From Pseudoduganella ginsengisoli (GTDB lineage: Bacteria > Pseudomonadota > Gammaproteobacteria > Burkholderiales > Burkholderiaceae_D), in NCBI RefSeq assembly GCF_009720865.1, contig NZ_WNLA01000019.1, positions 87,337 through 151,336 of the forward strand: a stretch of 64,000 bases of DNA. Reading direction: 5' to 3'. Both the position numbers and the translations under genes were made by a program. Below, piece by piece: positions 50,783 through 58,971 of this stretch; the stretch's first letter is position 1; the number at the start of each line of letters is the position of its first letter. Below the pieces are notes generated by a model that saw only the letters and a program-made list of their open reading frames with translations, was not told where the DNA came from and searched no databases.

Positions 50783-51385
50783 TCATGGCGTTACGGCTGC
50801 GCGCAGGCGCATGCCGATGCGCTGTTTCAAGTCTTGCAGCTTGGGATTGATGACAGGGCCGGAATCGGCGGCCACTGCTTCACCCAGGCTTTTCTGCAAT
50901 TCCGGCAGCAGCGCTTCAAACTTGGCTTTGACCGGGGATTCCAGGATCGCAATCATTTGCTTCAATTCGTCTTCGGAAAAACGCTCGGCCAGCAGCGGCG
51001 CGACTTTGGTCGGCATCAGCTTTTGCGCGCTGGTTTTCACGGTCGGCACCGTGTCTTCCATGAATTTGCGGGCTTCCGTCACCACTTCCGACATGGCGGC
51101 ATCGCGCTTGGCATCCGTTGCGCGGCCTTGCAGCACGGCCTTGGCCTGCGTGACGGCGTCGCTGACCGGCACTTGCAGCATGTTCAACCCCACGTTTTCC
51201 ATGTGCCACAGGTCCAGCAATTTATCGATCAATGCCTGCTTGGATGGCGGGATCGCGCCAGCGGCGGCAGCCGGTGCTGCCGTGGCGCCGGCGGCGGCCG
51301 GGGTGGCCGCATTCGTCGCGGCAGTGGCAGCATGGGCGGTCCCGCACAGGGCCATCACGATGAGGGTGTTACGTAATACTTGCAT
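50783..51385 (-). CDS. DUF2059-like exported protein
   Basis: 200 residues. Signal peptide (TLIVMALCGTAHAATAA) and an Ala-rich linker, then a helical domain: SKQALIDKLLDLWHMENVGL, VVTEARKFMEDTVPTVKTSA, LLAERFSEDELKQMIAILES and PVKAKFEALLPELQKSLGEA. The FSEDELKQMI-type pattern followed by SPVGKK-like PVKAKF is that of DUF2059, a periplasmic helical family found near secretion and biofilm genes. The role may be chaperone-like. It is in the export operon, 12 bases after the FadL-like gene; its stop overlaps a potential upstream start of the AraC gene. Confidence 0.78.
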   Translation of the reverse strand: MQVLRNTLIVMALCGTAHAATAATNAATPAAAGATAAPAAAAGAIPPSKQALIDKLLDLWHMENVGLNMLQVPVSDAVTQAKAVLQGRATDAKRDAAMSEVVTEARKFMEDTVPTVKTSAQKLMPTKVAPLLAERFSEDELKQMIAILESPVKAKFEALLPELQKSLGEAVAADSGPVINPKLQDLKQRIGMRLRAAVTP

Positions 51386-51397
51386 GGTGTGGTCTCC

Positions 51398-53023
51398 TTA
51401 AAACTTCTTGCTGAGGTTGAATCCGACATAGCGGACTTTGATGTCGCCCGCCACGTCCATACCGGCGTAGGGGTTGTAAATAATGTTGTCGAACTTGTAG
51501 CAGTTCATGTTGCAGCTGCTGTTGGCCGGGTTATTGAATTTGCCGACCATATAAGAACCCGTCAGGCTCAGTTCCAGGCCGCTGTTGAAGCGGTATGCTG
51601 CGCCAATGCCCCACAGCTTGGTGTCCGGCAGCGGCGCCACCAGGTCGATCTTGTTGGACGGGATGGAACTCTTGCGCGGCTCCAGGCCAAAGCGCAGGGT
51701 CAGCTTATCGGTCGGGAATAGCTGGATGCCGTAGCCGAAATTCACGAGGCTCTTGTAACCGCGCGGCATTTTCAGCTTGGTGGAATCGGCAATGCCGTAC
51801 AGGCGCGCCACTTCCAGCAACTTGACACTCTGGTCAAATTCAAACGTCAGCGCATCCCATTCGCCCCACGTGGCGTAACTGGCGTCGACGTTGAACTGCA
51901 CATAGCGGACAGGCTTGAACTTGACGCCGACCTGCACGTGCGTGGGGAAGGGAATCGTCGCCGTCATGTTGCCATGCTGGAGTTCCGGAATCGACGAAGG
52001 GAAGCCCAGTACGGCGCCCGCGATCGGGCCCAGCAAACCGGAATTCAAGCCTTTGACGAAATTACGCAACATCGGCTCGGTGGTGAACGCGTACGTGCCG
52101 GAATACTTGGTCTTCGTGCCGCCCTGGTACACAGCGCCGATGGCGAACCATGGCTTCGGTTCCCACAGCACGCCCAGGTTCAAGGTCGGGTCGAATGGCG
52201 CCGTCAGCGATACGCTCATGTTGGCGGCCTTCTTGAATGGATTGACCATCCCTTCCTTGCCGCCGCCGCACAGGCCGAAGCCGAACGTGTCGAGCAGGTT
52301 GCCGCCGTTTTCCGGGCACCAGCCCTGTTGCAGCTTGCCCATAATGCCCAGCAGTTCGTTGGGCATGCGCATATCGGTGTTGACGACAAACGCCGCGTGC
52401 GCAATCGGCACGCCGACGCCGAAGCGCAGCGTGTCCGAATATTCATAGCCGATCGATGGCGAGGCATAGACCAGGCGCTGGATCTGGATTTGGCGGCCAT
52501 CGAAGCGGCCCGGATCGTTCGGGTCCTTGGTGCGGTCCACACTCATCGCCTGCGCCATATAAGAACCAGTGGCGAACGTGAACTTCGACCCTTCCTTGTG
52601 CCACACAAAGCCCAGGTTGGGGATCACCACGCCTGGCAGGCGCCAGCCTGGCTTGCCATAGCCGGGAACATACATGCCCTGGCGCACAGGGCCGGTGGAC
52701 GTATTATTCAGCGGGTCTTCCGTCCAGCCGCCGATATCGAAGCCCGGCCCTTGCTTGAACGTGGCGCCGGTGCGGATCGATGCGCCAAATACGGAATGGT
52801 ACTCGCGGTCTTCCTTGATGCGGGCCAGTCCGGCCGGATTGAAGTGGATAGCGTCCACGCCGGGCGGATCGGCCGTCACGGCATTACCGAGCGCCATGGC
52901 AATGGTGCTGGTGGTGAGGTTTTCCATCAGCGCAGCCTGGGCCGGCGCGGCAAAAGCGCCGGCCAGCGCCACTGCCAGCGGCAGCAGCCTTGGAAAACCC
53001 CGGAATATGGTTGCGCGCGCCAT
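51398..53023 (-). CDS. FadL/OmpP1-family outer-membrane protein
   Basis: 541 residues. Signal peptide (LLPLAVALAGAFAAPAQA). N-terminal plug/hatch-like segment TSTIAMALGNAVTADPPGVD, AIHFNPAGLARIKEDR, typical of FadL/OmpP1. A 14-strand barrel follows with alternate aromatics and a terminal Phe (LSKKF). Insertions with paired cysteines (QQGWCPENGGN ... FGLCGG; SSCNMNCYKF) are unusual. FadL barrels import hydrophobic compounds; in this operon it may instead act in export or insertion of the secreted proteins. It begins one base after the upstream channel gene's stop. Confidence 0.85.
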   Translation of the reverse strand: MARATIFRGFPRLLPLAVALAGAFAAPAQAALMENLTTSTIAMALGNAVTADPPGVDAIHFNPAGLARIKEDREYHSVFGASIRTGATFKQGPGFDIGGWTEDPLNNTSTGPVRQGMYVPGYGKPGWRLPGVVIPNLGFVWHKEGSKFTFATGSYMAQAMSVDRTKDPNDPGRFDGRQIQIQRLVYASPSIGYEYSDTLRFGVGVPIAHAAFVVNTDMRMPNELLGIMGKLQQGWCPENGGNLLDTFGFGLCGGGKEGMVNPFKKAANMSVSLTAPFDPTLNLGVLWEPKPWFAIGAVYQGGTKTKYSGTYAFTTEPMLRNFVKGLNSGLLGPIAGAVLGFPSSIPELQHGNMTATIPFPTHVQVGVKFKPVRYVQFNVDASYATWGEWDALTFEFDQSVKLLEVARLYGIADSTKLKMPRGYKSLVNFGYGIQLFPTDKLTLRFGLEPRKSSIPSNKIDLVAPLPDTKLWGIGAAYRFNSGLELSLTGSYMVGKFNNPANSSCNMNCYKFDNIIYNPYAGMDVAGDIKVRYVGFNLSKKF

Positions 53024-53024
53024 T

Positions 53025-54032
53025 TCAGAATGCCAGTGGCAGGTTCATGCCCAGGCTCATGTTCGGCGAATCCGCCGTCACGCCGATGCCGACCGATACG
53101 TTGACTGTTGTTTTTGGCGACACGCGGTAGCCCAGGCCGAAGTTCAGCATGCCGGACGTTTGCGTCGACGTTTTTGCATTCAAGCCATCGGCAAAGCGCA
53201 GCTTGGAACCGGCGGAAATCGATTCCTGGAACGACATCGTGGTGGTAATGCCATACGACAGCGCGTAAGCGAAGCCCATGCCGAAGCCGATGTTCATGCC
53301 AGGCGCCACGCGGGTCAGGATGCGGGTACCCGTCACCTGATATAAATGCTTGGCGGGCAGGGAACCGCCCAGGCTGACGGAGCCAAACAGGGCGACCGGG
53401 TCGACGATGCGGTTGATGTTCAAGCCGCCCGTGAACGACGTCACGCCGCTGCCCGTGGCCTGGCCGCTGCCGGACACGATCTTGAACGGGCTGCGGCCGG
53501 TCGGCAGGCGCACGTTGCCGGTGACCGTATAGTTGGCGGAATCGCGGCGCGATTCGATCGGCTGCCAGCGCGCACCGAGGCCAATGTCGCCGACCGAATT
53601 GGAAATGCCGCTGTGGCCCTTGACGGTGGCATAGCGGGAAATCGCCGGCAGCGTCACGTTGCCGGTCAGGTTATTCAAGATGCCGTAGTCGGCCGAGATG
53701 GTATTGGTGACTGTGTGCGAGCTGACGTTTTCAATTTCAAACAGCGTCAGGCCGGCAGTGCCGATGTCCGTGACGATTTTTTCCTGGCCGATGTACGCAT
53801 AGTTCAAGTCATAGGTAACTTGCACCTGGCCTTTCTTGATCATGCTGTATTGCTTGTCGACGGCAGTCAGCGTCTGTTTCAGCAGGGCGCTCTGGTCGCC
53901 TTCGCCTTCTTTCTTGGCCAGCGCATCGCGCGCATCGGCTGCCGATGGCTGGGCGGACGATTGGGCCAACGCCGAAATTGCAGGCAACAGGAGGGCGGCG
54001 GCGCACCATGCGCGCAGGGTAGGGTACTTCAT
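53025..54032 (-). CDS. Outer-membrane channel with N-terminal helical extension (FapF-like)
   Basis: 335 residues. Signal peptide (CAAALLLPAISALA). Residues ~25-70 are polar and helical (SAADARDALAKKEGEGDQSA, LLKQTLTAVDKQYSMIKKGQ), like the trimeric coiled-coil of the Pseudomonas FapF amyloid channel. Then a beta-barrel with repeated alternation (QVTYDLNYAYIGQEKIV, GNVRLPTGRSPFKIVSG, GGLNINRIVDPVALFGSVSL) ends with Phe (LPLAF). The similarity to the MetA-pathway/FapF barrel class is by pattern, not search. Together with the C39-like gene next to it (9 bases away) it suggests a dedicated exit pore. Confidence 0.75.
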   Translation of the reverse strand: MKYPTLRAWCAAALLLPAISALAQSSAQPSAADARDALAKKEGEGDQSALLKQTLTAVDKQYSMIKKGQVQVTYDLNYAYIGQEKIVTDIGTAGLTLFEIENVSSHTVTNTISADYGILNNLTGNVTLPAISRYATVKGHSGISNSVGDIGLGARWQPIESRRDSANYTVTGNVRLPTGRSPFKIVSGSGQATGSGVTSFTGGLNINRIVDPVALFGSVSLGGSLPAKHLYQVTGTRILTRVAPGMNIGFGMGFAYALSYGITTTMSFQESISAGSKLRFADGLNAKTSTQTSGMLNFGLGYRVSPKTTVNVSVGIGVTADSPNMSLGMNLPLAF

Positions 54033-54041
54033 GGTCTTTCC

Positions 54042-54812
54042 TTATTGACGATGCATCCAGGTACCGGCGACGCCCGAATTGACGGCGCGTTCCAGCAGCA
54101 GGGTGCTGTTATTGATGCCGCCAAGGCGGCCACGGTTGGTGACGCGGTCCATGTCGACCACACCCAGTTCCCGGTCAGTCAGCGCCAGTTGCGCAATCGC
54201 GGGTTTGTCTTTTGGCGGTGTGATGATGAACAGCGTGTTTTTGTCCCACCAGCGGGCAAATTCCTCGACGGAGAACACGATGTTGCCGGCAGACGGATCG
54301 GCAATGAAAACCACGCCGTCGCGGATGCCGCGCAAGATGACGAAGTGCTTGAAGCCGGCATAATCGATCGGGACGATGGCCGGTTCGTTCAACTGCATCA
54401 AATCCTTGATCTCAGCGCGGAAGCCGGCGCCCGTGACGCCCAGCGATGCGACGTAGCGCTTCATGTCCAGCAGCGAAAAGCCGCGGCGCTCGATGATCTT
54501 GTCTTTTTCACCCTTGTCCAGCATGCCTTCCATGGCCGCCTGCTCATCGACCATGATGCCCAGGTGGTAGTTCAGGATGGTGACCAGCGCGGCGGAACCG
54601 CAGCTGTAGTCGTAAGCCTGGTGCACGATGTTGCGGTACTTGAGTTTCGAGTACGGTTCCATCGTCACGGGTTCCGTGTACGCGCCGGAGTTGGCCAGCA
54701 TCGTGTGTGGCATTTCAAACTGGTCTTGCGGACGGTCCAGCGGCACTTTGCGTTCCACCACGCCGGCGCCGCCAATGGCGGCCGCGAGTATGCCCATCAG
54801 TAGCATCAGCAT
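54042..54812 (-). CDS. C39-like peptidase, membrane-anchored (FapD-like)
   Basis: 256 residues from the ATG at 54812; a longer frame from 54893 only adds residues coded by a 15-base tandem repeat, so I reject it. An N-terminal helix (LMLLMGILAAAIGGAGVV) anchors it, with the domain in the periplasm. Catalytic pattern of C39 peptidases: HQAYDYSCGSAALVTILNYH gives Gln65 and Cys71, GFKHFVILRGIRDG gives His156 and ADPSAG gives Asp172. C39 domains cut after double-glycine leaders; a similar protein (FapD) is essential in the Fap amyloid system. First gene of the minus operon, divergent from the small secreted proteins that carry a leader-like motif. Confidence 0.82.
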   Translation of the reverse strand: MLMLLMGILAAAIGGAGVVERKVPLDRPQDQFEMPHTMLANSGAYTEPVTMEPYSKLKYRNIVHQAYDYSCGSAALVTILNYHLGIMVDEQAAMEGMLDKGEKDKIIERRGFSLLDMKRYVASLGVTGAGFRAEIKDLMQLNEPAIVPIDYAGFKHFVILRGIRDGVVFIADPSAGNIVFSVEEFARWWDKNTLFIITPPKDKPAIAQLALTDRELGVVDMDRVTNRGRLGGINNSTLLLERAVNSGVAGTWMHRQ

Positions 54813-54821
54813 GGCAGTAAT

Positions 54822-54881
54822 CCGAAAGTAAATGCGCCGAAAGTAAATGCGCCGAAAGTAAATGCGCCGAAAGTAAATGCG
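54822..54881. repeat. Four tandem copies of a 15-base unit
   Basis: The unit ccgaaagtaaatgcg is repeated exactly four times just upstream of the C39 gene. Read through in any frame it gives open but repetitive peptides. It lies in the leader or promoter zone, and copy number change by slippage could alter promoter spacing. Confidence 0.95.
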
Positions 54882-54893
54882 CAGGCAGAACAT

Positions 54894-55368
54894 GCGCCGG
54901 CTGGCAGGTTGCGGTGACGAATTGCACGATTGGAAGGGGCTGCGCGATGCACGGTCCCCTGGGACGGCTGGCGTCCCAAATTCACTTGCTTCATGTTCCC
55001 ATGTCTCCAGTACGAACGATCGTGCTATTTGTGCACGTACCGTTTGATTGTTTTTTTGTAATTGGATTAAGCCATGCTTTGCGTTAGGTCAGCATTAAAA
55101 AAATTAGATTCGAGCCTCTAACGTGCAAGCGTCAAAGCATGCTATCGCAAGCCACAACCCCGCAACACCGCGCCCACTCTGGGTGTCTCGCCCGGTCAAG
55201 CGGTTGGCTTTGCCGGTCATCGCGCCGGGGTGGACTGTTGTAGTTTGGCTCGCCTACCATAAATTTAAGTTGCTAACGGAGCAATGATTTTCAGCCAAGG
55301 AACTTGTTTCAAAAGCAAGACCTGGCAACGGGAATGCCACTACTACAACCACATGGAGATACACCAGC
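54894..55368. other. Divergent intergenic region of the export locus
   Basis: About 475 bases with no supported gene. It separates the minus operon (C39 peptidase first) from the first subunit gene. It has an AT-rich patch near 55044-55115, and an inverted repeat catgctttg/caaagcatg at 55073-55081 and 55133-55141. Promoters for both directions must lie here; the subunit gene has ggagat before its ATG. Confidence 0.6.
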
Positions 55369-55881
55369 ATGAAACTGATCAAAACCGCCGCCGCTTTCGC
55401 TCTGTCGACCCTGGCTTTCGCAGCTTCCGCAATGACCCCAATCCAGGACGCAGATCTGTCCGCCGTGAGCGGCCAGGACGGTGTGTCGATCGCCGCTAAC
55501 CTGAACGTGAACATCGGTTCGTTCACCTACACCGACACCGACAAGGCTGATCCTACGACCGGCTTCGGTGGTGGTTCGGTGTCCTTCAACGGCATCAAAG
55601 TGACCGGCCTGATCGCCGCAACCCTGGACATCGTCAACGCCAAGCAGTTCGGCGCTGAAATGACCGCCCTGGGCGTGAACGTTCCTAGCGCCGTGGCTGC
55701 CAAGTTCCACGACGGCACCAGCGACGTGGTGAAAATCGCCATCCCTAACGTTGGCACCACCAACCTGCTGAACATGTCGGTTGACTCGATCAAGATGGGC
55801 AACAGCGCCGCTTCGTTCGGTTCGTTCGCTATGAAAGACATCGACCTGCGCGGCACCGCTGTCTACATCTGGGCGCACTAA
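55369..55881 (+). CDS. Small secreted subunit-like protein (copy 1), possible DUF6160/FilA type
   Basis: 170 residues with a signal peptide (KLIKTAAAFALSTLAFAASA). Directly after it is MTPIQDADLSAVSGQDGVSI, a motif that recurs in the neighbouring proteins. The mature body is beta-rich and low in charged residues (AANLNVNIGSFTYTDTDKAD, TLDIVNAKQFGAEMTALGVN, MSVDSIKMGNSAASFGSFAM) and ends TAVYIWAH. Codon use is strongly biased to C-ending major codons, suggesting high expression. It lies downstream of the C39/FapF-like operon, divergent from it. A fibre or surface subunit is my inference. A nearly identical copy follows at 56125. Confidence 0.8.
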   Translation: MKLIKTAAAFALSTLAFAASAMTPIQDADLSAVSGQDGVSIAANLNVNIGSFTYTDTDKADPTTGFGGGSVSFNGIKVTGLIAATLDIVNAKQFGAEMTALGVNVPSAVAAKFHDGTSDVVKIAIPNVGTTNLLNMSVDSIKMGNSAASFGSFAMKDIDLRGTAVYIWAH

Positions 55882-56124
55882 TCTTTCGGCTTCTCAGGCA
55901 TGTTGCTTGGCCCCGAAAGTCAGCGCGTGACGATGGACGGGGTCCGAAGCTAAAACGTAAGATAGTTTTAATTAATATTAAATAAATATTAAGACAAAGC
56001 GCCAGGCTGGCGTGGCCTTACCGGGCTCAAAACCAGTTGCGGCGCCGAGGTTCGCAGTACCTTCAGTCCCTTGTACGACACGAAGTTTTTAAATTTTGAT
56101 AACTAAACTCTGGAGATACCAAGC

Positions 56125-56637
56125 ATGAAACTGATCAAAACCGCCGCCGCTTTCGCTCTGTCGACCCTGGCTTTCGCAGCTTCCGCAATGACCCCAATCC
56201 AGGACGCAGATCTGTCCGCCGTGAGCGGCCAAGACGGTGTGTCGATCGCCGCTAACCTGAACGTGAACATCGGTTCGTTCACCTACACCGACACCGACAA
56301 GGCTGATCCTACGACCGGCTTCGGTGGTGGTTCGGTGTCCTTCAACGGCATCAAAGTGACCGGCCTGATCGCCGCAACCCTGGACATCGTCAACGCCAAG
56401 CAGTTCGGCGCTGAAATGACCGCCCTGGGCGTGAACGTTCCTAGCGCCGTGGCTGCCGGCTTCCACGACGGCACCAGCGACGTGGTGAAAATCGCCATCC
56501 CTAACGTTGGCACCACCAACCTGCTGAACATGTCGGTTGACTCGATCAAGATGGGCAACAGCACCGCGTCGTATGGCTCGTTCGCCATGAAAGACATCGA
56601 CCTGCGCGGCACCGCTGTCTACATCTGGGCTCACTAA
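56125..56637 (+). CDS. Small secreted subunit-like protein (copy 2)
   Basis: 170 residues, tandem duplicate of the gene at 55369; I count about five amino-acid differences (Lys to Gly in AAGFHDG, and a few near NSTASYGSF). The ribosome site ggagat and the signal peptide are conserved, while the 243-base spacer upstream differs. Tandem near-identical copies of a highly expressed secreted protein are common for structural subunits such as flagellin, pilin and amyloid genes. The C-terminal IWAH end is retained. Confidence 0.82.
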   Translation: MKLIKTAAAFALSTLAFAASAMTPIQDADLSAVSGQDGVSIAANLNVNIGSFTYTDTDKADPTTGFGGGSVSFNGIKVTGLIAATLDIVNAKQFGAEMTALGVNVPSAVAAGFHDGTSDVVKIAIPNVGTTNLLNMSVDSIKMGNSTASYGSFAMKDIDLRGTAVYIWAH

Positions 56638-56744
56638 TCTGGGCTTGATGCTTTGAGATGGGGGCCTGAAACAGGCGCCTGTTTTAAATCTTCGCGAAGG
56701 TGCGGCGCTGAGCGCTGCACCTCCGCTCTTCCGCAGGATATCCC

Positions 56745-57554
56745 ATGTTCACGATCAAACAGGCGCCCCGCGCCTTGGCCTTGTTCGCCTGTACTTTCTG
56801 CACCACCGGTCTGATGACTGCCGCCCATGCGCAACTGCGTCCGATGAGCGAAGAGGACCTGTCGCAAGTACACGGCAAGGGTCTGGTCGAAATGAGCAAT
56901 ACCAGCTATGGCGGCTTTGATTTCAGCCGCGCCGCGCTCGATGCGGACATCACGCTGAGCGCCAATATCCGCAATACCCGTTTGGGCGAATACACGGTGA
57001 CCGGCCGCAATGGCCTGGGCGCCGACATTGATATGCCGCTGCTGCAATTTGGCCGCAGCGATGGCGCCGATGCAAACCGCCTGGTGCATATTTCCAACCC
57101 CTACATCGAATTCGTCTACAAGAGCGGCAACGATGGCAAGCCGCGCGAAGTGGTCGGCATGCGCATCGGCTTTGACGCCATCAGCGGCGACGTGGGCATC
57201 AAACTCAATACGCTGTCCGGTTCCATGCGCGTGACGGGAACGGCGGCGGACGGTTCCACCATTGCCATGGATACGCGCACGGACGTGGCGGGCTTCGGCA
57301 AGCGCTGGGATGGCGCGTGCACGGGCTCGTGCCTGCAGATGTCGCAAGTGGGCGCCGTGACGGCGGGCGATGCATCGGGCCCAAGCCGCGACTTCTGGAT
57401 TTCCATGTTGAAGACGGGCGTGCAATTCGCACCGGGCGCCAATGGCCAGGCGCCCGATATGGCGCAAGCCGGCGTGTGGCTGAACTGGCGCGACAAGCTG
57501 ACCGCGCTGACCACCAATGGCGTGACGCCGCCGAATTTGCCGAAGGGGCGCTGA
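56745..57554 (+). CDS. Secreted protein sharing the post-signal motif (larger subunit)
   Basis: 269 residues; aggata ribosome site. Signal peptide (LALFACTFCTTGLMTAAHA), then LRPMSEEDLSQVHGKGLVEM, the family motif with one change (GKGL for GQDG). The mature protein is beta-rich (ADITLSANIRNTRLGEYTVT, IDMPLLQFGRSDGADANRLV) with a PREVVGMRIGFDAISGDVGI region, one disulfide-capable pair in ACTGSCLQ, and no IWAH end. It may be a minor or tip component. It is two bases upstream of the next gene, so the 56745-58870 set is one operon. Confidence 0.78.
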   Translation: MFTIKQAPRALALFACTFCTTGLMTAAHAQLRPMSEEDLSQVHGKGLVEMSNTSYGGFDFSRAALDADITLSANIRNTRLGEYTVTGRNGLGADIDMPLLQFGRSDGADANRLVHISNPYIEFVYKSGNDGKPREVVGMRIGFDAISGDVGIKLNTLSGSMRVTGTAADGSTIAMDTRTDVAGFGKRWDGACTGSCLQMSQVGAVTAGDASGPSRDFWISMLKTGVQFAPGANGQAPDMAQAGVWLNWRDKLTALTTNGVTPPNLPKGR

Positions 57555-57555
57555 G

Positions 57556-58407
57556 ATGGAGGCGAAAAAAATGCTGGCGCTGGCCGCAGCGCTCCTTGCC
57601 GGCCCGGCCCTGGCCATGCAGCCGCTGGCGGACAGTGATTTGTCGGCTGTGCGCGGACGCGATGGCGTCAGCTTTGACTTGAATGGCTATGCCATGAGCG
57701 GCGACGTGCGCGTGACCTATACCGCGCCGAACGGCTCCAGCATTTACAAGGGCAATCTGGCAGCATCGCGCACGGATTCCAGCGATGCGTTTGCCGATCC
57801 ATACCGCATCGATATCGTGCAGGGCCAGAACGGCCTGGCCGATGTGATGCAGCTGTCATTCCCCACCAATGCCGCTGGCGAACAGCGCTGGCAATTCGCG
57901 TACGACTGGGGCATGCAGTCGAACGGCATCACGCGCGACAATGGCGCCGTGGTGATCAACGATATGGTGTTCCGCGGCGGCGGACTGCAATTCTCCACGC
58001 CGCAAAACGTGGACGGTATCGCATGGGGCGCCGCGCTGCGCGTCGATATCGGCCAGCTGGCTTACCGTCCCGTGGGCCGCAATGACATGTCAGGCCAGAT
58101 GGCGCTCAGTAATATCCAGCTGGGCGCAGTCGATAGCAATGGCAACTTCACGGGGGACGCGTGGCAACTGGCGCACGTGGCGTCGCAGCCGGGCATCCTC
58201 AATGCGCTCAATGACGACAGCGGCCCGCGCCTGCATATCGGCATCGACTGGCCGGACGCACGCAACGGTACGGGTGCTGCACCGGCCGGTGGCCTGGCCA
58301 TCGGCAATATCTCCTTCAACAATCCGTCGGGCGGCAGCGTGGACCTGGGGTCTTCGCGCATCGGATCGATCCAGATCCAGTACCTCGACGTCAGATTCCG
58401 GCGCTGA
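57556..58407 (+). CDS. Secreted protein sharing the post-signal motif
   Basis: 283 residues. Signal peptide (KMLALAAALLAGPALA) followed directly by MQPLADSDLSAVRGRDGVSF. The rest is beta-rich with repeated short strands: SGDVRVTYTAPNGSSIYKGN, RIDIVQGQNGLADVMQLSFP, INDMVFRGGGLQFSTPQNVD, and SGQMALSNIQLGAVDSNGNF. The end, GSIQIQYLDVRFRR, keeps the GSxxI part of the shared C-terminal motif. It follows the 269-residue gene by one base and precedes the third subunit by one base, so translation is coupled. Confidence 0.78.
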   Translation: MEAKKMLALAAALLAGPALAMQPLADSDLSAVRGRDGVSFDLNGYAMSGDVRVTYTAPNGSSIYKGNLAASRTDSSDAFADPYRIDIVQGQNGLADVMQLSFPTNAAGEQRWQFAYDWGMQSNGITRDNGAVVINDMVFRGGGLQFSTPQNVDGIAWGAALRVDIGQLAYRPVGRNDMSGQMALSNIQLGAVDSNGNFTGDAWQLAHVASQPGILNALNDDSGPRLHIGIDWPDARNGTGAAPAGGLAIGNISFNNPSGGSVDLGSSRIGSIQIQYLDVRFRR

Positions 58408-58408
58408 C

Positions 58409-58870
58409 ATGATTAACGCTTTGCTGCTGTTGCTGATGCTGTGCTGCTGCGCTGTCCGCGCTGGTGAAATGAAGCAGCTCGATGACGAAGCGCTGGGCCA
58501 GGTGGCTGCGCGCGACGGCGTCAGCATTGCCGCACACATCGTCATCAATGATCCCACCCTGGTGGGGGCGGTGGCGGACAGCCGCATGTCGCTGGGCTTT
58601 GGCGGCGACGGCGCGCAGCGCTATGTCGTGCTGAAAAACGTGCGCGGCGTGGTCGATATGGCGGGCGTGCACGTCGACGTGGCGAAGAAACCCGATGGCA
58701 CGGATTATGTGGCCGTGACTTTGCCGGGATATCTGAAATTCTCGAACCTGGGCTTTGAGTCGCTCAGCGTGCAAAGCGATCCGCTGGCGCCGGTGGCCAG
58801 TACCATGGGCAGCGTGAATATCAATGGCACGATGAACATGCAGGGACAGTTGCGGATCTGGGCCCATTAA
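58409..58870 (+). CDS. Small secreted protein sharing N- and C-terminal motifs
   Basis: 153 residues from the ATG at 58409 (one base after the preceding stop). Signal peptide (INALLLLLMLCCCAVRA), then MKQLDDEALGQVAARDGVSI, the divergent form of the post-signal motif. The mature protein (VADSRMSLGFGGDGAQRYVV, GVHVDVAKKPDGTDYVAVTL) ends MNMQGQLRIWAH, matching the IWAH end of the 170-residue subunits. Last gene of the plus-strand set; the next gene at 58972 is a binding-type protein and likely separate. Confidence 0.8.
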   Translation: MINALLLLLMLCCCAVRAGEMKQLDDEALGQVAARDGVSIAAHIVINDPTLVGAVADSRMSLGFGGDGAQRYVVLKNVRGVVDMAGVHVDVAKKPDGTDYVAVTLPGYLKFSNLGFESLSVQSDPLAPVASTMGSVNINGTMNMQGQLRIWAH

Positions 58871-58971
58871 CAAACCACCATCGCCACACCCATCCCTCCA
58901 CCTCTTTCCATCCCTGATTCTGGCGGCAGCCTGACGTGATTTGCGGGATTCCCGTACAATCAGTCGCTGTC

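Noticed and set aside
54822..54881. Short CRISPR-like array
   Set aside because: The unit is tandem without spacers and only 15 bases long; no cas genes are near.
54813..54893. N-terminal extension of the C39-like protein with repeats RIYFR
   Set aside because: It is coded by the 15-base tandem repeat and puts an arginine-rich repeat before a natural signal-anchor start; the ATG at 54812 is better.
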